From Ephydatia muelleri (lineage: Eukaryota > Porifera > Demospongiae > Spongillida > Spongillidae), in NCBI GenBank assembly GCA_013339895.1, contig JABACO010000079.1:1-64000 (forward strand): DNA of 64,000 nt. Direction: 5' to 3'. Positions 18,014 through 29,561 of the stretch are shown here, piece after piece. Position 1 is the first letter of the stretch. Each line of letters opens with the position of its first letter. Both the position numbers and the translations under genes were made by a program. Below the pieces are notes generated by a model. That model was given only the letters and a program-made list of their open reading frames with translations, did not search any database and was not told the DNA's origin.

Positions 18014-18805
18014 GTAAAGCGATATATGCGCTGTCGTTTTGGAGTTAATACATAGGTTTTGGCTTTTCGTTTGTAACCAACTCGGATCTATAATGACAAC
18101 CATAACTTTCTTTTACTACGTACTATACTAGTCACATACCGCTACTTCAGGTGTAGTCATTCTCATGGGACGAATGTTCACCGACAGATAATAGTCTAAG
18201 AGATCCAGCAGGACGTAGTCTCACAAATCATTTAAAACAGATTCCACGCGACCAACGCGTAATTAACACTCAATCAACGGTCAGGTGTTAATAGCCCACA
18301 GCACTATCAGATGGGTACAAATCCAGGATACCCGACCTCACGGCTGTTTCGTTCGTGACAATAGGTTTTGTAATTAGATTGAATAAACCGAATTACGGTA
18401 TTGACAAATATGGCGTACAATAAGCTCATTATAAAACTAACATCTAAAGGAGGCCGTTTATGCAAAGCCCGTTACAGTAATGCAAAATCCTATCGATGCT
18501 AGCTATAAAACAACCACTTACTAATCCCATACTGCGTATGCGCAAGGAAAAGCACATCGGCTCAATATACACTAACAGTTGCGCATCGCGATACTTATTT
18601 ACCTGTCTAAAATTCGACGATTTGGTTGCTACTTTTCTCCAAATCCCGCCTTATAAACTCCATGTTAAAAGGTAAGAAGTGACGTTCAAAGAATGGTTAG
18701 TCATGCTATGAATACTACAGGCTCCCACGCGCCCTATATAGGCCATACAACGAAACAAACCACAAACTGTTTCTAATGAATACCGCGTGTAGTAGCTGTA
18801 AATTG
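18014..18805. other. Unassigned sequence with inverted words
   Basis: No gene. It holds the third copy of the helicase-upstream repeat (18262-18345) and CAAATCCCGCCTTAT at 18640-18654, which is inverted at 20475-20489. Confidence 0.45.
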
Positions 18806-19600
18806 GAAGACCTATGCCGGGTCTGTGGGTGCAAGCTAAACAAAGGGTGAGGAAGCAGGCGGTATTATCTGCTAAGCTAGAACGCCACACGCGTGCATAC
18901 AAGTGCACAAGCTTCACTGAGAAATTGCTTCCACTTTGACGTATCCAAAGACTGCCCTGAGATCCACCCACCAATGTTCTGCAACAAGTGCCAATTGGTG
19001 TTAAGGAGGAAGATTGCAGCGCAAAAGGAGAAGCGCACATACAAGTGCTTACTGAAGCCGTATGATTGGTTCAGATGGGTGCAAGGTATGGATAGATCTA
19101 GCAATTGTCATATATCTTTTTACCACATGCACTCCAAGGTTGTCTATAAGGATAGATGGCCCAAATACAGGCCATATTCTGGAAACAGCTGAAATTGTGG
19201 AGCCATTGCCACCAATAATAAAGATCGCCCCCCCCCCCCAGCGCAGCTAAATCCACCCAGACACTCTCTTTAATGAGTTGGAATGCTCTATCTGTCTGGG
19301 TGTGTTCCCCATGTGACAGGCTAGTATGTGCCACTTGACTGGTGGGATCCACCTATATAGCTATCTGCAGCATGCTGTCCCTGCTATCACTCCACTGCAC
19401 CCTTGGAGTGCAGGGATGTCAATTCCACTTCTAGCTTGATTCAGCAACTCCTGCATGATGTTATGGTGGCATGTGGCACATGCAAGAGCAGCATGAAAGC
19501 AATCAGCTACGCCTCACATTGTTACGGCACTACTGACAAAAAATGCAACTTGTTAGTGAAGTCCTGCATGCACCAACGCCTCACATTGTTACGGCACTAC
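18806..19600 (+). pseudogene. N-RAG1-like zinc-finger/RING relic
   Basis: Read across frames: EDLCRVCGCKLNKG (18806-), then FTEKL, HFDVSKDCPEIHPPMFCNKC and LKPYDWFRWVQ. After a gap comes a RING-like part with LFNELECSICLGV (about 19270), PCDRLVCAT, and then LLHDVMVACGTCKSS..ASHC (19450-). The order of a C-x2-C knuckle, D-x2-IHPP-FC-x2-C, RING and a C-x2-C..H-C finger matches the N-terminal region shared by vertebrate RAG1 and N-RAG-TP-type invertebrate transposon proteins (family knowledge). At least three frameshifts or stops make it non-functional. No RAG1 catalytic core was seen. Confidence 0.55.
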
Positions 19601-19642
19601 TGACAAAAAATGCAACTTGTTAGTGAAGTCCTGCATGCACCA
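19509..19642 (+). repeat. 67-bp tandem duplication
   Basis: Two adjacent 67-bp units starting ACGCCTCACATTGTTACGGC, at 19509-19575 and 19576-19642, apparently identical. They duplicate part of the N-RAG1-like relic. Confidence 0.85.
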
Positions 19643-20474
19643 GATGCTAAATGCTAATAAGAACTGCATGCAGATTCCAACAGGAGGGACAGTAAGTGTA
19701 AATGAAATTTAACACTGATCTGTCATATACAACCTTTGAAGATGGTTTGCATATCCACACCACGAGCACCACTCTCTGAGCTCACCACAAGTGCTATGTT
19801 CATGAGCTTCAGATGACACAATCCATGCTGAGTGCTGGTGCTGAGGATGCTGATATCTTGTTTGAGGATGAACTGAGTGAGGAAAGGAAAGAAAAGTTAC
19901 TCCATGATGCAGGGATCACTATTAACATTCCACTGAAGCAAGCTAGGACTTGCCATCAAATCCATGCTTGGAATCCCGTGGATTCTTAACAGGTTAGCCA
20001 CATCCATGCAGCAGCAAATTAAAGGAGTATGTGCGTAGATAACCATAACCTTACAGGTGGTTGAAGCAAGCTGGGGTAGGACAGCACATTTTGTGGTATG
20101 AAAAGAACTGTAAAAATGCATCTCCTGAAGGATCACATGGTGAAGTGCATGGATGTCAACACACCAAGCAGGCTGTGGCTTAATGGGAGAGCAGGGAGCT
20201 GAATCAATTCATGCAAAATGTAAACTAAAGCTAAAAAGCATAATGAAGGAGCACTACCTCAATGTCCCACACCATATGGATCAACTGCAGTACCGCGGCC
20301 AGTGACAAGGACAAGGAAAAAGATTAAAACATGAATATTAAATCCAAATGGCGGCGCAGTTTGACATATTCAGCGGACAAAATACTTACTCACGAGCGCG
20401 CGTGGGAGCCTAACGACAACAAAAACAACTGAAACAACCTCTTCACCTCCCATGACAATATTTTAGTAACAAAA
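19643..20474. other. Probable continuation of the relic
   Basis: A short plus frame reads AEDADILFEDELSEERKEKL near 19845-19905, highly acidic, then breaks. NKNCMQIPTGGT near 19655 is also protein-like. No family could be assigned and no catalytic motif was found. Confidence 0.35.
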
Positions 20475-20844
20475 ATAAGGCGGGATTTGTCACAAACCCG
20501 TGCGATTCGTGGGTACCCATGCTGTACCATTAATCTTTGAAACGGATGGCTCTTTTTAGAATAAATAGACAGGCAATGAAATTGGTATCATTGTGTTTCA
20601 AATGCTTCGCTGCACATAGCTGTGCCATCAAATCGTAGATATTGTGAAAGGTGTGCTTTAAAAATCCTGCTTTCCGGATTACATGTGTTGCTAGGGAGTT
20701 AATTAGTCATGTTGCTAGGTAATTAACATTCATAGTGGGTGTGGGCCTAATGTCCACGTTTCAATGCAATTGTAACAGCCGTGACCTTCCGCCAATACAC
20801 GAAGGTCGGGCTACGCCCAACTACTCTCTCTCCACGTCCGCCTA

Positions 20845-20995
20845 ACTCCTTAGCTGCGTCGGTAACGCACTCTTTAACTCTCTCCATAGTCCAAGCATAT
20901 CGCATGCACGCGTAATTGTCACTCAATCAACGGTCAGGTGTTAATAGCCCACAGCACTATCAGATGGGTACAAATCCAGGTATAGGCTTGATACC
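20845..20995 (-). repeat. Right arm of the long inverted repeat
   Basis: Reverse-complement counterpart of 17655-17808, carrying the inverted start of the RecQ-like exon (ACTCTTTAACTCTCTCCATA). Flanking words GCCAATACACGAAGGTCGGG and CCAATACAATACGCGAAGGT repeat either side. Confidence 0.75.
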
Positions 20996-21179
20996 AGACC
21001 TTCCGCCAATACAATACGCGAAGGTCGGACTACGGTTTGCCTCGACTTTAGCCTTAGGCACACGGGGATTGCCTTACTTTTAGGGTTTTCTGCCGTTATT
21101 ACATCACTGTCACGACGATGCTCGATCGCTATCGAGACATGCCATGCTCAAATCATGCTCAAATTAAGAACACACCTAC

Positions 21180-21256
21180 CTTATCCGTTACATTTACGTC
21201 CACACGACCTTTAGGCTGTATGGTGGCTGTGTCTCCATCATTTACAGCCCGGGTCC
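21180..21256 (-). pseudogene. Decayed N-terminal-type ankyrin exon
   Basis: Matches the 3' half of 16779-16880: NDGDTATI then GRVDVNVTDK before donor GTAGGTG. The 5' half is lost in a local duplication of TTTACAGCCCGGGTCCGTTT-like words. It implies that a segment containing the first ankyrin exon was duplicated and then decayed. Confidence 0.55.
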
Positions 21257-21522
21257 GTTTGGTTCCTTTCTGTCCATCATTTACAGCCCGGATCCGTTTG
21301 GTTCCTTTCTGTGTGTAAACACATTAGTTGACTCGTAAATATACTTTAAATCAACCGTGGTGACTTACTTGATCCATGCATATGCCTCTACACTGGCGAC
21401 GGAACAGTAGCGGTTGTAGCGACCATGGCCTACCCACTTTTTGTTCCAAACACTCATTAAATATTCATATATGTAATTATTCATGCACGATGATTAATTG
21501 TAATGCGCCAGCTGCCTTCACG

Positions 21523-22190
21523 TGACTATAACATGGCTAGTGACTCGACCTTTCATGTGCGTGGTGTCGCTGAAAAGCCGCATCAACCAAGAAGCTTCTC
21601 ATTTCCGAAACGGGAATTTGGAAATAAATGCATGCATAGTAAAAAGAAGCTTTCAGCCGAGATGGTTTGATCAGTGGCCCTGGCTAGACTACGTATACAG
21701 TGAAGAAAGTGATAGCGTACTTGATGAGCAGCCAAAAGCAATATATACCCATTACTATGGTCATTCCCTGAATCTAGCATGTAGTGATACAATTAGGCAA
21801 TCAAAATGCGTTTAATACTGCAAATAAAATAGTAAATCTTGTAAAAAAATCCCCTCTTCAAGAAGTTTTGTTGGGTCGCCTGAAAGAAGAGCTGTCATTA
21901 CCTTCACCTGGTATATAAGATCATTGTGCCCCACTCGGTGGACTATGAATGCAGAATGCCTAGATAGGATTCTCTCCAACTACAAGGTCCTTTATGTACT
22001 GTGGGAAGAGTCATTGGACTACGTGAAGGAAACCGACATGCGATCAAGGATCATTGGAGTGCAAGCGTGCATGAGATAATTTGTCGGAGCAATGCTTGGT
22101 GAACTACTTTTGCGTCATACTGATAATTTAAGCAAAACTCTTCAATCACCAGGAATTTCAGCTGCTGACGGACAAGTGGTGCAGCAATGA
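21523..22190 (+). pseudogene. hAT-type (DUF4371 / ZMYM1-like) transposase relic
   Basis: Plus strand reads FQPRWFDQWPWLDYVYSEES (TTF-type zinc-finger region), YTHYYGHSLNLACSDTIRQS (DUF4371), then in other frames LQEVLLGRLKEEL, CPTRWTMNAECLDRIL, LWEESLDYVKETDMRSRII and LGELLLRHTDNLSKTLQ. The order and wording match hAT-related proteins with a TTF zinc finger. Several frameshifts and stops separate the blocks and the C-terminal dimerisation domain is missing. A different hAT C-terminus is found at 39751-39954. Confidence 0.75.
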
Positions 22191-22983
22191 CAGTGATTTA
22201 CATTCAGCAGTACAGTTTTGTGCCCCCACACAACATGCACGTGTTCGTGGGGTGGGGTGCAGAAATGATTTGTTGCTCACTAGACATACTTTTCAGATTA
22301 TCTGCTGTCTCTTGTTGTAACCTGGTATGCACACACATCTCCCTCCCATCACCACACTTGTTTATCTTGAATAGAGGTCCCACAATACAATGAGTCTGGG
22401 GACTGCCCAGTAACCTAGGTAACCAGAGACTACTGTAAGTTTGATGACCAATAATCTGTTCCGGAAAAACATAAGTGTTTTACTGATTGCTTAATGGTAC
22501 CGACTAACATAAAGAAAAATCTCCCTCCCTCACCCATCTCCCTCCCCACACTCACCTCCTCTCTCCCCTCTCCCTCCCCCAGACAAATGAAATAAAAGTC
22601 AAACCAGCTGTAAACAAATGAATGCACAAACACAATAAAAGCCTAGGGAACTGAAGAATCCTTCCACTATACAATACTCGATACAATAGTTTCATTTCTA
22701 TATGGCCACCAAATGCCACTGTAGCAGATGGTGAACCGAAGTCCCAGCACATTATAGAGGTTTTCATTAATTATCATAACTGATACACAAGTCACAATGA
22801 AGCACATATTGACAGAAATGCAATTGCAAGGTTCCAATGTGTCAACTGCACTTGCACAAGCAAGGAATACTCAAACATTGTTCTGACCAACGACTCACGT
22901 ACAATGCAGGTGAGCAAAGGTGTGTATGGCTATGTCACCCAAAGTACTAATTCAAAGAACAAGTGGTCAATATTGGCAGCACA
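22191..22983. other. Unassigned sequence
   Basis: No gene seen. A short pyrimidine-rich stretch (CTCCCTCCCTCACCCATCTC) lies at about 22520-22580. Confidence 0.4.
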
Positions 22984-23530
22984 GTGGGGATAGGGTGGAT
23001 GAGAGAGGAGGGGTGGGGAAGGGAAGGAGGAGGTGGGTGATGGAGTGGGGGGTGGTGAGGGGTGGGTGGGGGTGGTGATTGAGGGGAGGGGGGGTGTGAG
23101 GGAGGGAGGGGGAGATGAAGGGAGGGAGGAGGTGGGTGAGAGGAAGGAGCAAGGGGGGGGGAGGGGTGTGGGGGGGGGAGGGAGGGAGGGAGAGGGAGAG
23201 GAGAGGGAGGGAGGGAGGAGGGAGGAGGAGGGAGGGAGGGAGGGAGGGAGGGGGGAGGGAGGGAGGGAGGGGAGGGAGGGAGGGAGAGAGGAAGGGAGGG
23301 AGGAGGGAGGGAGGGAGGAGGGAGGGAGGGAGGAGGAGGGAGGGAGGGAGGAGGGAGGAGGAGGGAGGAGGAGGAGGGAGAGGGGGAGGGAGGAGGGAGG
23401 GAGGAGGGAGGGAGGAGGGGAGGGAGGGAGGAGGGAGGGAGGAGGAGGGAGGAGGGAGGGAGGAGGGAGGAGGAGGGAGGGAGGAGGGAGGGAGGGAGGT
23501 GGTGAAGGGAGGTAGGTGGTATGAGGAGGA
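22984..23530. repeat. Polypurine GGGAGGGAGGAGG tract
   Basis: About 545 bp almost free of pyrimidines on plus, built from GGGA, GGGAGGA and GGAGGAGG words. It can form G-quadruplexes on plus and intramolecular triplex (H-DNA). Long frames on both strands (Arg/Gly/Glu-rich or Pro/Ser/Leu-rich) are composition artefacts. Confidence 0.92.
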
Positions 23531-25961
23531 GCAGAGAGTGATACAAATCTATTTACTACTATATAAATTAATGACATCATGGACTGATGTTCTTGGCAGA
23601 GTACAGTGGAAGGTTCAGCCACACTTTGCCTCAAATCTTCACCTCAGCATCCACTGCATCCTTGCATGGGCCTTCAAGTGACAAACCTTGTCTGTCTGGT
23701 GTATTAAACATAGCAACATCACTAGATGCTCACTACAGTACACTGTGCAAAACATACTGTAGACTACTGCCACTGTACACATACATACTGCATTTCAGAC
23801 CAATTTAGCCCAATCACGTGCCCAATGTTGTAGTGCTCATTTCTAATAATGCACCACTTATTCAATCATCATTATGAGTTTGTGTAGCTTCTCCACAGCT
23901 CTTGAAATGTAAAAATACCCCTTTTTGTAACAGACCTTGACAAATAGTCTTCTCTTATGTATAAGGTCACTAAATAAACCACAGATTGAGACAACATGTT
24001 GTTTCAACTGCCCAAGATTGCCCTTATTTGGGCATGAATACAGCCCACACCTTTGCTTCCCCTGAAGTACTCTGTGGTGGCCACTATCAGCTTCTTGTGG
24101 TTGTCTTGCAAGACATGGCTGGAACCACTCCCTGGAAGCTGTTCTTAATGAACATCAACACTCTAGGAGGGAGGAGAGAGGTAGGGATGAACTGGTTGCA
24201 CAATGTCTCCAAAGCACACACTATGAAGAGGCTCCACCCACCTGGGACTCAGGTCATTATACAGGAGATAGAATTGCCAGATGGAATGTGGAGTCCTTGG
24301 TGTTGTCCCAAACGCACCCACCCCTTGAAAAAGGAAGGTAGGAAGGGAGGGAGGATTCCTTCCTGTTTTCAGGACAAGACTAGTGGTGTAGAATATGAGT
24401 GTGGTATGAGTACACTGAGATCCTGCATAGCTCACACCTGCTATCAAGTACTGATTCAGCATGAATTAAAGCCATATACAGGTAGGGAGATGGTAAGCTG
24501 TAACTTCTACATCTATTCACTACATCACAGTGACACTGTACTTACTATTATGTTTCCTGACATGTGTGCATTCTGTTACTGTCATGCATGATGACTCAAT
24601 CCGATACAATATGACATTTATTGTGTCTATGCATGCCATGCTGCACACGTATACCATTTTACGTGCAGCGCCTCTGACTACAGACCAGCATTATGGATAC
24701 ATTGTACATATAGTTCTTGTAAAACCACCCCTTCTGGAAACAGACCTTGGCAATTTTGTTTCTTATCTCTTATGTGTAAGGTCACTAAATAAACAACAGA
24801 CATTGTTTTGAGACAACAGTGGCCCACAATGTTTTTTCATCTACCCAAGACTTCCCTTATTTGGGCATGCAAGCAGTCCACACACCTTTGCTTTTCCAGA
24901 CAGGCCACATAGCCCTGAAGTTCTCTCTGGTGATGGCCACTATCAGCTTCATGTGGTTGTCTTACAAAAACATGGCTGGAACCACTGCCTGGAAGCTGAA
25001 CATCAACTTATTAGGGAACAAACAAGGGTCTAGCCATAAGAGAAACTGTAAGAGTGTAATTATTTAGCACATTTGTAGGATATTGTTATTCATGTGCACA
25101 TTATTACATTTTCCCTTATTGTAGACCCTTGTTTGTTTCCTTGCTTTTTACACCATTATTGCCTTCAAATCTTATATACCACCAACCTTCTCATAGAGAA
25201 TGATTTTGTTTAGTTACTTGTATCTTTAGAACTCACTCAAATAAGTCACCTGTCTTCAAGCCACAAAACTGATAAGGTTTATGAATGGTAAGGCCACGTG
25301 ATTTAATGTACAATATGAAGGTCAGGTCTTTCTTAAACAAAGAATGGTTTATTGTACTCCTCTTTGTGTACAGTGCATTTCAAAGGAAATTGGTGTCTGG
25401 TTCATTGCTAGGACAGGAAACCAATTTCAAAAATTTATGGGTGGAGAGCCACTAGTACAGTGACGGGGCAGACAGCTCTAGAAATATATTTAAAAAACAT
25501 TTTTTGGAACAAATAGTTTTCTTATGAACTGGTTGCATAATGTATGTCTGTCATTCTCCACTGAGCATCAGTCCTGTCTTAACAGTCCTGTCTGTCATTA
25601 CCACAATGGCTATCAGTAATCTGAAAGACAGCACACATGTGATCATTTCTGACACTTGTTATTAACACACATTCATAGTACAGAATGTATAGGCACACCA
25701 TACTCCACACTGCACACCCACATACACACACACACACACACAAACGCACACACACACACAATGAAGAGGCTCCACCCACCTGGGACTCAGGTCATTATAG
25801 AGGAGATAGAATTGCCAGATGGAATGTTGGAGTCCTTGGTGTTGTCCCAAACGCACCCACACCCCTGAAAAAGGAAGGTAGGAAGGGAGGGAGGATTCCT
25901 TCCTGTTTTCAGGACCAGACTAGTGGTGTAGAACATGAGTGTGGTCAAGTGTGGTAAATAT
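23531..25961. repeat. Segmental duplications
   Basis: Two pairs of diverged direct repeats. About 23920-24150 pairs with 24740-25030 (words AAGGTCACTAAATAAAC, CTTATTTGGGCATG, CACTATCAGCTTC). About 24210-24405 pairs with 25755-25945 (GAGGCTCCACCCACCTGGGA, GATAGAATTGCCAGATGGAA). The minus strand of the second pair holds an exon-like piece reading SIWQFYLLYNDLSPRW in both copies; not recognised. Confidence 0.65.
25715..25761. repeat. CA microsatellite
   Basis: Interrupted (CA)n ending in ACACACACACAATG. Confidence 0.85.
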
Positions 25962-26559
25962 TTGTAGTGGAGTTGAATGGCCTCTAATATTCCTCTTCCC
26001 CTCAACTTCCCTGCTACATCTCTTCCCTCTCTCCATGATTGCAACATGATGCAAGTTGTACAGTACAGTACCTCGTGTGTCTTTTGGGTGCATGTGCTCA
26101 GTAATCTCCAGGGCACTAAATTATGCTCACTGGAAGCATTCCCAAATGACATAAACCCCATAAGGTTCCTCTGTGTTTGCCAGACCCAGGGGACCTCTAC
26201 ATGTCAGCTCATGATTAGTTATGTGTTGGTGAAACCCAAGGGACTGCACTTTACAGTTCAGTTCTTAACCCTAAAAGGTTTGGCCATATCCACAGGGCAT
26301 TATAGTGTGGGCCTCATTACTTATCCCTCTGTGTGGCCACACTGATGCTTTATATTTTGGCTCAGTAGTTTTGAGGTCCCTCCATGTTAGCCAGAGCTAT
26401 CCAATTCAGCTGCAAGTCTCATTATGATCAGAAACATGGTTTGTTCATATATGACAATCATGACAACAAAATCTAGATAAGTATACACATTAAGTCACCT
26501 ATACATGTACAAGCAGACTACATGTACCAGGTCTACTCATATCTTCTAAGCCTTCAACA
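25962..26559. other. Unassigned sequence
   Basis: No gene, RNA or repeat structure recognised. Confidence 0.3.
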
Positions 26560-27100
26560 CTCTAGCAAAGCAGACCACACCTACACGGCACTGTTTGTCA
26601 CTCAAGTTGCTTAACCCCTCACACTTGCATAGTAGACCACACCAGGAGGCACTTTTTGTGTAAATGTTGCTTAACCCTTGCACTCTTGTATAGCACACCT
26701 CACCTCCTGGGCACTGTTTGTCGGCTTAAGTTGATTAATAAACACTTGACTCATGTAACGGAACCACGCCCATATGAACACACCCTCCTAATTAGAAGAG
26801 GGAGTTCAAATGGCTTTGTGAGTTTCAGAGTCTAATCTCCATCACACCCAAAGTTATCAACGACAGTGAAATATAAGAATTTGAATGTTACTCAATACAC
26901 GTGACTCACATGAAACTTATGTTGAAAAGGTTCTGTGAGTTTCAGAGTCCACTCACCATCTAATGAAGGGTGATCAGAATAAATATTACCAACACATGAC
27001 TCACGTGACGAAGCCACGCCCACATGAATAATAGAGGAGTGCTGTGTGAGTTTCATATCATAGTCTAATATTGTCATTCAGGTTGGTGACCCCACACACA
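26560..27100. repeat. Degenerate tandem repeats
   Basis: Words such as GCAGACCACACCTACA.GGCACT and TTGCTTAACCC recur at about 65-bp spacing (26570-26760). TGACTCA(T/C)GT..ACCACGCCCA(T/C)ATGAA and TGTGAGTTTCA recur at 26750-27070. No coding potential. Confidence 0.5.
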
Positions 27101-28024
27101 CTCACAAAGCGCACCACCCCTACAGGCATTACAACTGACCAGCAGCTAAAGAGATTTAACCCATTCTTGCCCAGCGCTACAGACCACACCCACTGACCTA
27201 CGGTTGGTATCATAGCATCAGCTAAAGAGATTCTTCCTAATGGTACAGACTACACTCTGGCAATAGAGCTGGAGTGTGTGTGTGAATGTGTATGTGCGAA
27301 CGCGCTGGTGTGAGTGTGCGCACGCATTGAGCATATCAAGTGCGATACGGTACTAGTATTAAGATGTAGCAACGGACAGCTATATAAGCAACTTACGCAG
27401 TCGTTGAGAAACAGGTAGATACGTCGGCCGATTAAAAAAAGTATTGAAATCAAGGACGACATGCTCCTCCCACACGCACACACACCGGCACCAAATAATT
27501 TACACTAACATGGGCGCGCCCATTCAATTGACAACTTATTTAATATTAGGACGATATCGCGACTACTCACAAGATGAAAGCAGGATGTATTAACTTAAAC
27601 AAATAATAATATTGAAATACTTGACATGAATGTTATATTGTACTGACATCTATGCAATTTCTGGACATGAAGGATATTATAGAATACCAGAAGAATGAAC
27701 GATTTCACAGATATAATTTAGTGAAGAACAATGTGAGGTGGATTGTATCATGAATCTGCTGCACTCTCTCCCCACTACTAAGCATGTCTTTCGGGAACTG
27801 TGTATCGACTGCTATGAAATGTTATCTTTCCTCTCAGCATAATGATTATTACCAATCAAGTATAGTTTGTCACCTTTTTGTCATCCAAATCGTTTGGTTG
27901 TTGTACTTGCGATGCAGAACAATGAACCAGCATTACCCTTTCACCATTATGGTATCCATTGAACGGAAATTGAAAAAATAAAGCACACTGTATATATCAA
28001 CAAATCTGACTCATGCAAACTTGT
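27101..28024. other. Unassigned sequence
   Basis: No gene supported. A short imperfect GT run lies at 27271-27330. AAATCTGACTCATG near 28003 recurs near 28087, marking a local duplication around the palindrome. Confidence 0.35.
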
Positions 28025-28075
28025 TGCATCCATTTTCGGCCGGAATTCACTGAATTCCGGCCGAAAATGGATGCA
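28025..28075. repeat. Perfect 25-bp-arm palindrome
   Basis: Left arm TGCATCCATTTTCGGCCGGA plus ATTCA, one spacer base (28050), then the exact reverse complement. A third, slightly shortened half-copy (GTTGCATCCATTTCGGCCGG) lies at about 28111-28136. The pattern suggests a head-to-head junction of transposon termini. Confidence 0.9.
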
Positions 28076-28196
28076 CATTGTATCAAACAAATCTGACTCA
28101 TGCTAACATGTTGCATCCATTTCGGCCGGAATTCAGTGTGGGGAGGTCGACGATATCTGTACTCTCTGACCAGGAAGCTGCGCCGCTTGCAGCTGA

Positions 28197-28427
28197 TCAG
28201 CTATTGCAAATTGATGTCGATGCATTATGATGATACTTTATGCAATTACGGACATTCGCGACTAGTGTAGTGCAAAAGCAGTGGAAAAAGTGAAGTTGCT
28301 TTGCCTGACATAAATAACTCGATCGAATCGTTGGGTCATTCACAATTGACTCTTGCACACATCCATCCTGCAGTATGTAGTTCTCTCTAACATTGTCGTC
28401 GACATTCACAGTAATAACCTGAGCCAT
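28197..28427 (-). other. Unrecognised short open frame
   Basis: From ATG at 28427: MAQVITVNVDDNVRENYIL then QESIVNDPTIRSSYL. It has normal composition, no recognised family and no clear splice partner. It could be a first exon or chance. Confidence 0.2.
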
Positions 28428-28564
28428 TTTGTCTGTGCACAACTATTCTATTATTACATTTATCAGAGAAAGAAGCTAAGGATTTACATAATGTAACCTG
28501 ACCATCACAACATGCATTTGTGGTAATAATAACCTTGCAGATTATGGATCATTAAGCCATGCAT

Positions 28565-28800
28565 ATTCCTGTCCCTCACCACCACTTCTCTCCCATCCAC
28601 CTCCTCCCTCGCCTCATACACCCTCCTCTCCTCACGCAACTCCTCCTCCCCTCACCCAACTCCTCCCTCCCCTCACCAACCTCCTCCCTCTCCTCACCAC
28701 CTCCTCCTCCCTCCCGTCACGTACCTCCTCCTTCCCCTTACACACCTCCTCCCTCCCCTTACTCACCTCCCATCCCACTCCTTCCTCCCCTCTATATCGA
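28565..28800. repeat. Pyrimidine-rich CTCCTCCCTCCCC tract
   Basis: Imperfect CTCCTCCCTCCCCTCAC units; a C/T counterpart of the 22984-23530 tract but shorter and less pure. Confidence 0.75.
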
Positions 28801-28899
28801 ACTGGATACAGAGGACCACATCACCACATCAGCAAGACACACCTCCTTCTAGAATACAAAAGACATGCTCCATAGTGCCATCTCGACACATACAGCTAA

Positions 28900-28900
<1 letters not shown>

Positions 28901-28939
<39 letters not shown>
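28901..28939. repeat. Poly-C homopolymer of 39 bases
   Basis: An uninterrupted C run. Length is likely unreliable in any assembly. Shorter C or G runs occur at 19231, 39557 and 51257. Confidence 0.9.
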
Positions 28940-28941
<2 letters not shown>

Positions 28942-29262
28942 TCCTACAGTACATACATACCATCAGAAACACCATTACCTTTATTGCCTATTTGTACGAA
29001 TGCAGATCTGGGGACGTGCATGACCGTGGCTACTAATTTCATAAACACACTCCTAGCACAAACATGCACAGGAGAACACACACAGAACTAGTCACTATCT
29101 ATTTTAACCTGTGATCTAGACGTGAGTTTTTTAATGGTACAGTATTATGGCGATCCACGCAGAGAAGATGCAGAGTGTGTGGTCACATCTCAACGGAGAC
29201 TAGAGAAAAGAGAAATTGTGATGTGTGTGCATGTGCAGCAGAGCACATACACCGTACTGTAC

Positions 29263-29561
29263 CTTGCAAAAACTAAGGACACATCCTATGATGTTGCCAA
29301 GGTGAGGGACATAAGGAAGGGCACTTGTTATCAACAAGTTACGCTCTCCATTCATGGGAAGTCTGGGGACCAAAATGACAAGTGAAGCACAATTTGCGCA
29401 CAATCCACCCAATCAAATCCAAGGGTAGGTTCGCATGACTCACATTGGATGTTCCTTCTTTGCAGGCTTGGAGACAGCTACAGGACCTCTGGTGAAGACA
29501 TCAGCAGCTGCATTCAGTTCTGCATCACTGAATGACACATCTTCCCAGACTCTGTACGGGA
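29263..29561 (-). pseudogene. Methionyl-tRNA synthetase-like two-exon fragment
   Basis: Exon a (29561-29444): YRVWEDVSFSDAELNAAADV then PVAVSKPAKKEHP, acceptor TTGCTTATAG, donor AAT|GTGAGT. Exon b (29362-29263): [18 protein letters not shown] directly followed by [12 protein letters not shown], acceptor GGTCCCCAG, donor AAG|GTACAG. Phases agree (2 to 2). The block [13 protein letters not shown]...[12 protein letters not shown] is the start of the class-I catalytic domain of eukaryotic cytosolic MetRS. The NNV normally found before PHLGN is missing and the expected ADVFAR after CVLS is absent, so this is probably a decayed fragment. The exon-a assignment is weaker. Confidence 0.55.

Noticed and set aside
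22187..22393. 68-codon frame after the hAT relic
   Set aside because: No motif and no continuation of the transposase pattern; probably chance.
23033..23681. Long Arg/Gly/Glu-rich and Pro/Ser/Leu-rich open frames
   Set aside because: They come from the polypurine tract, where stop codons are rare; composition is pure repeat and no start or splice context supports a gene.
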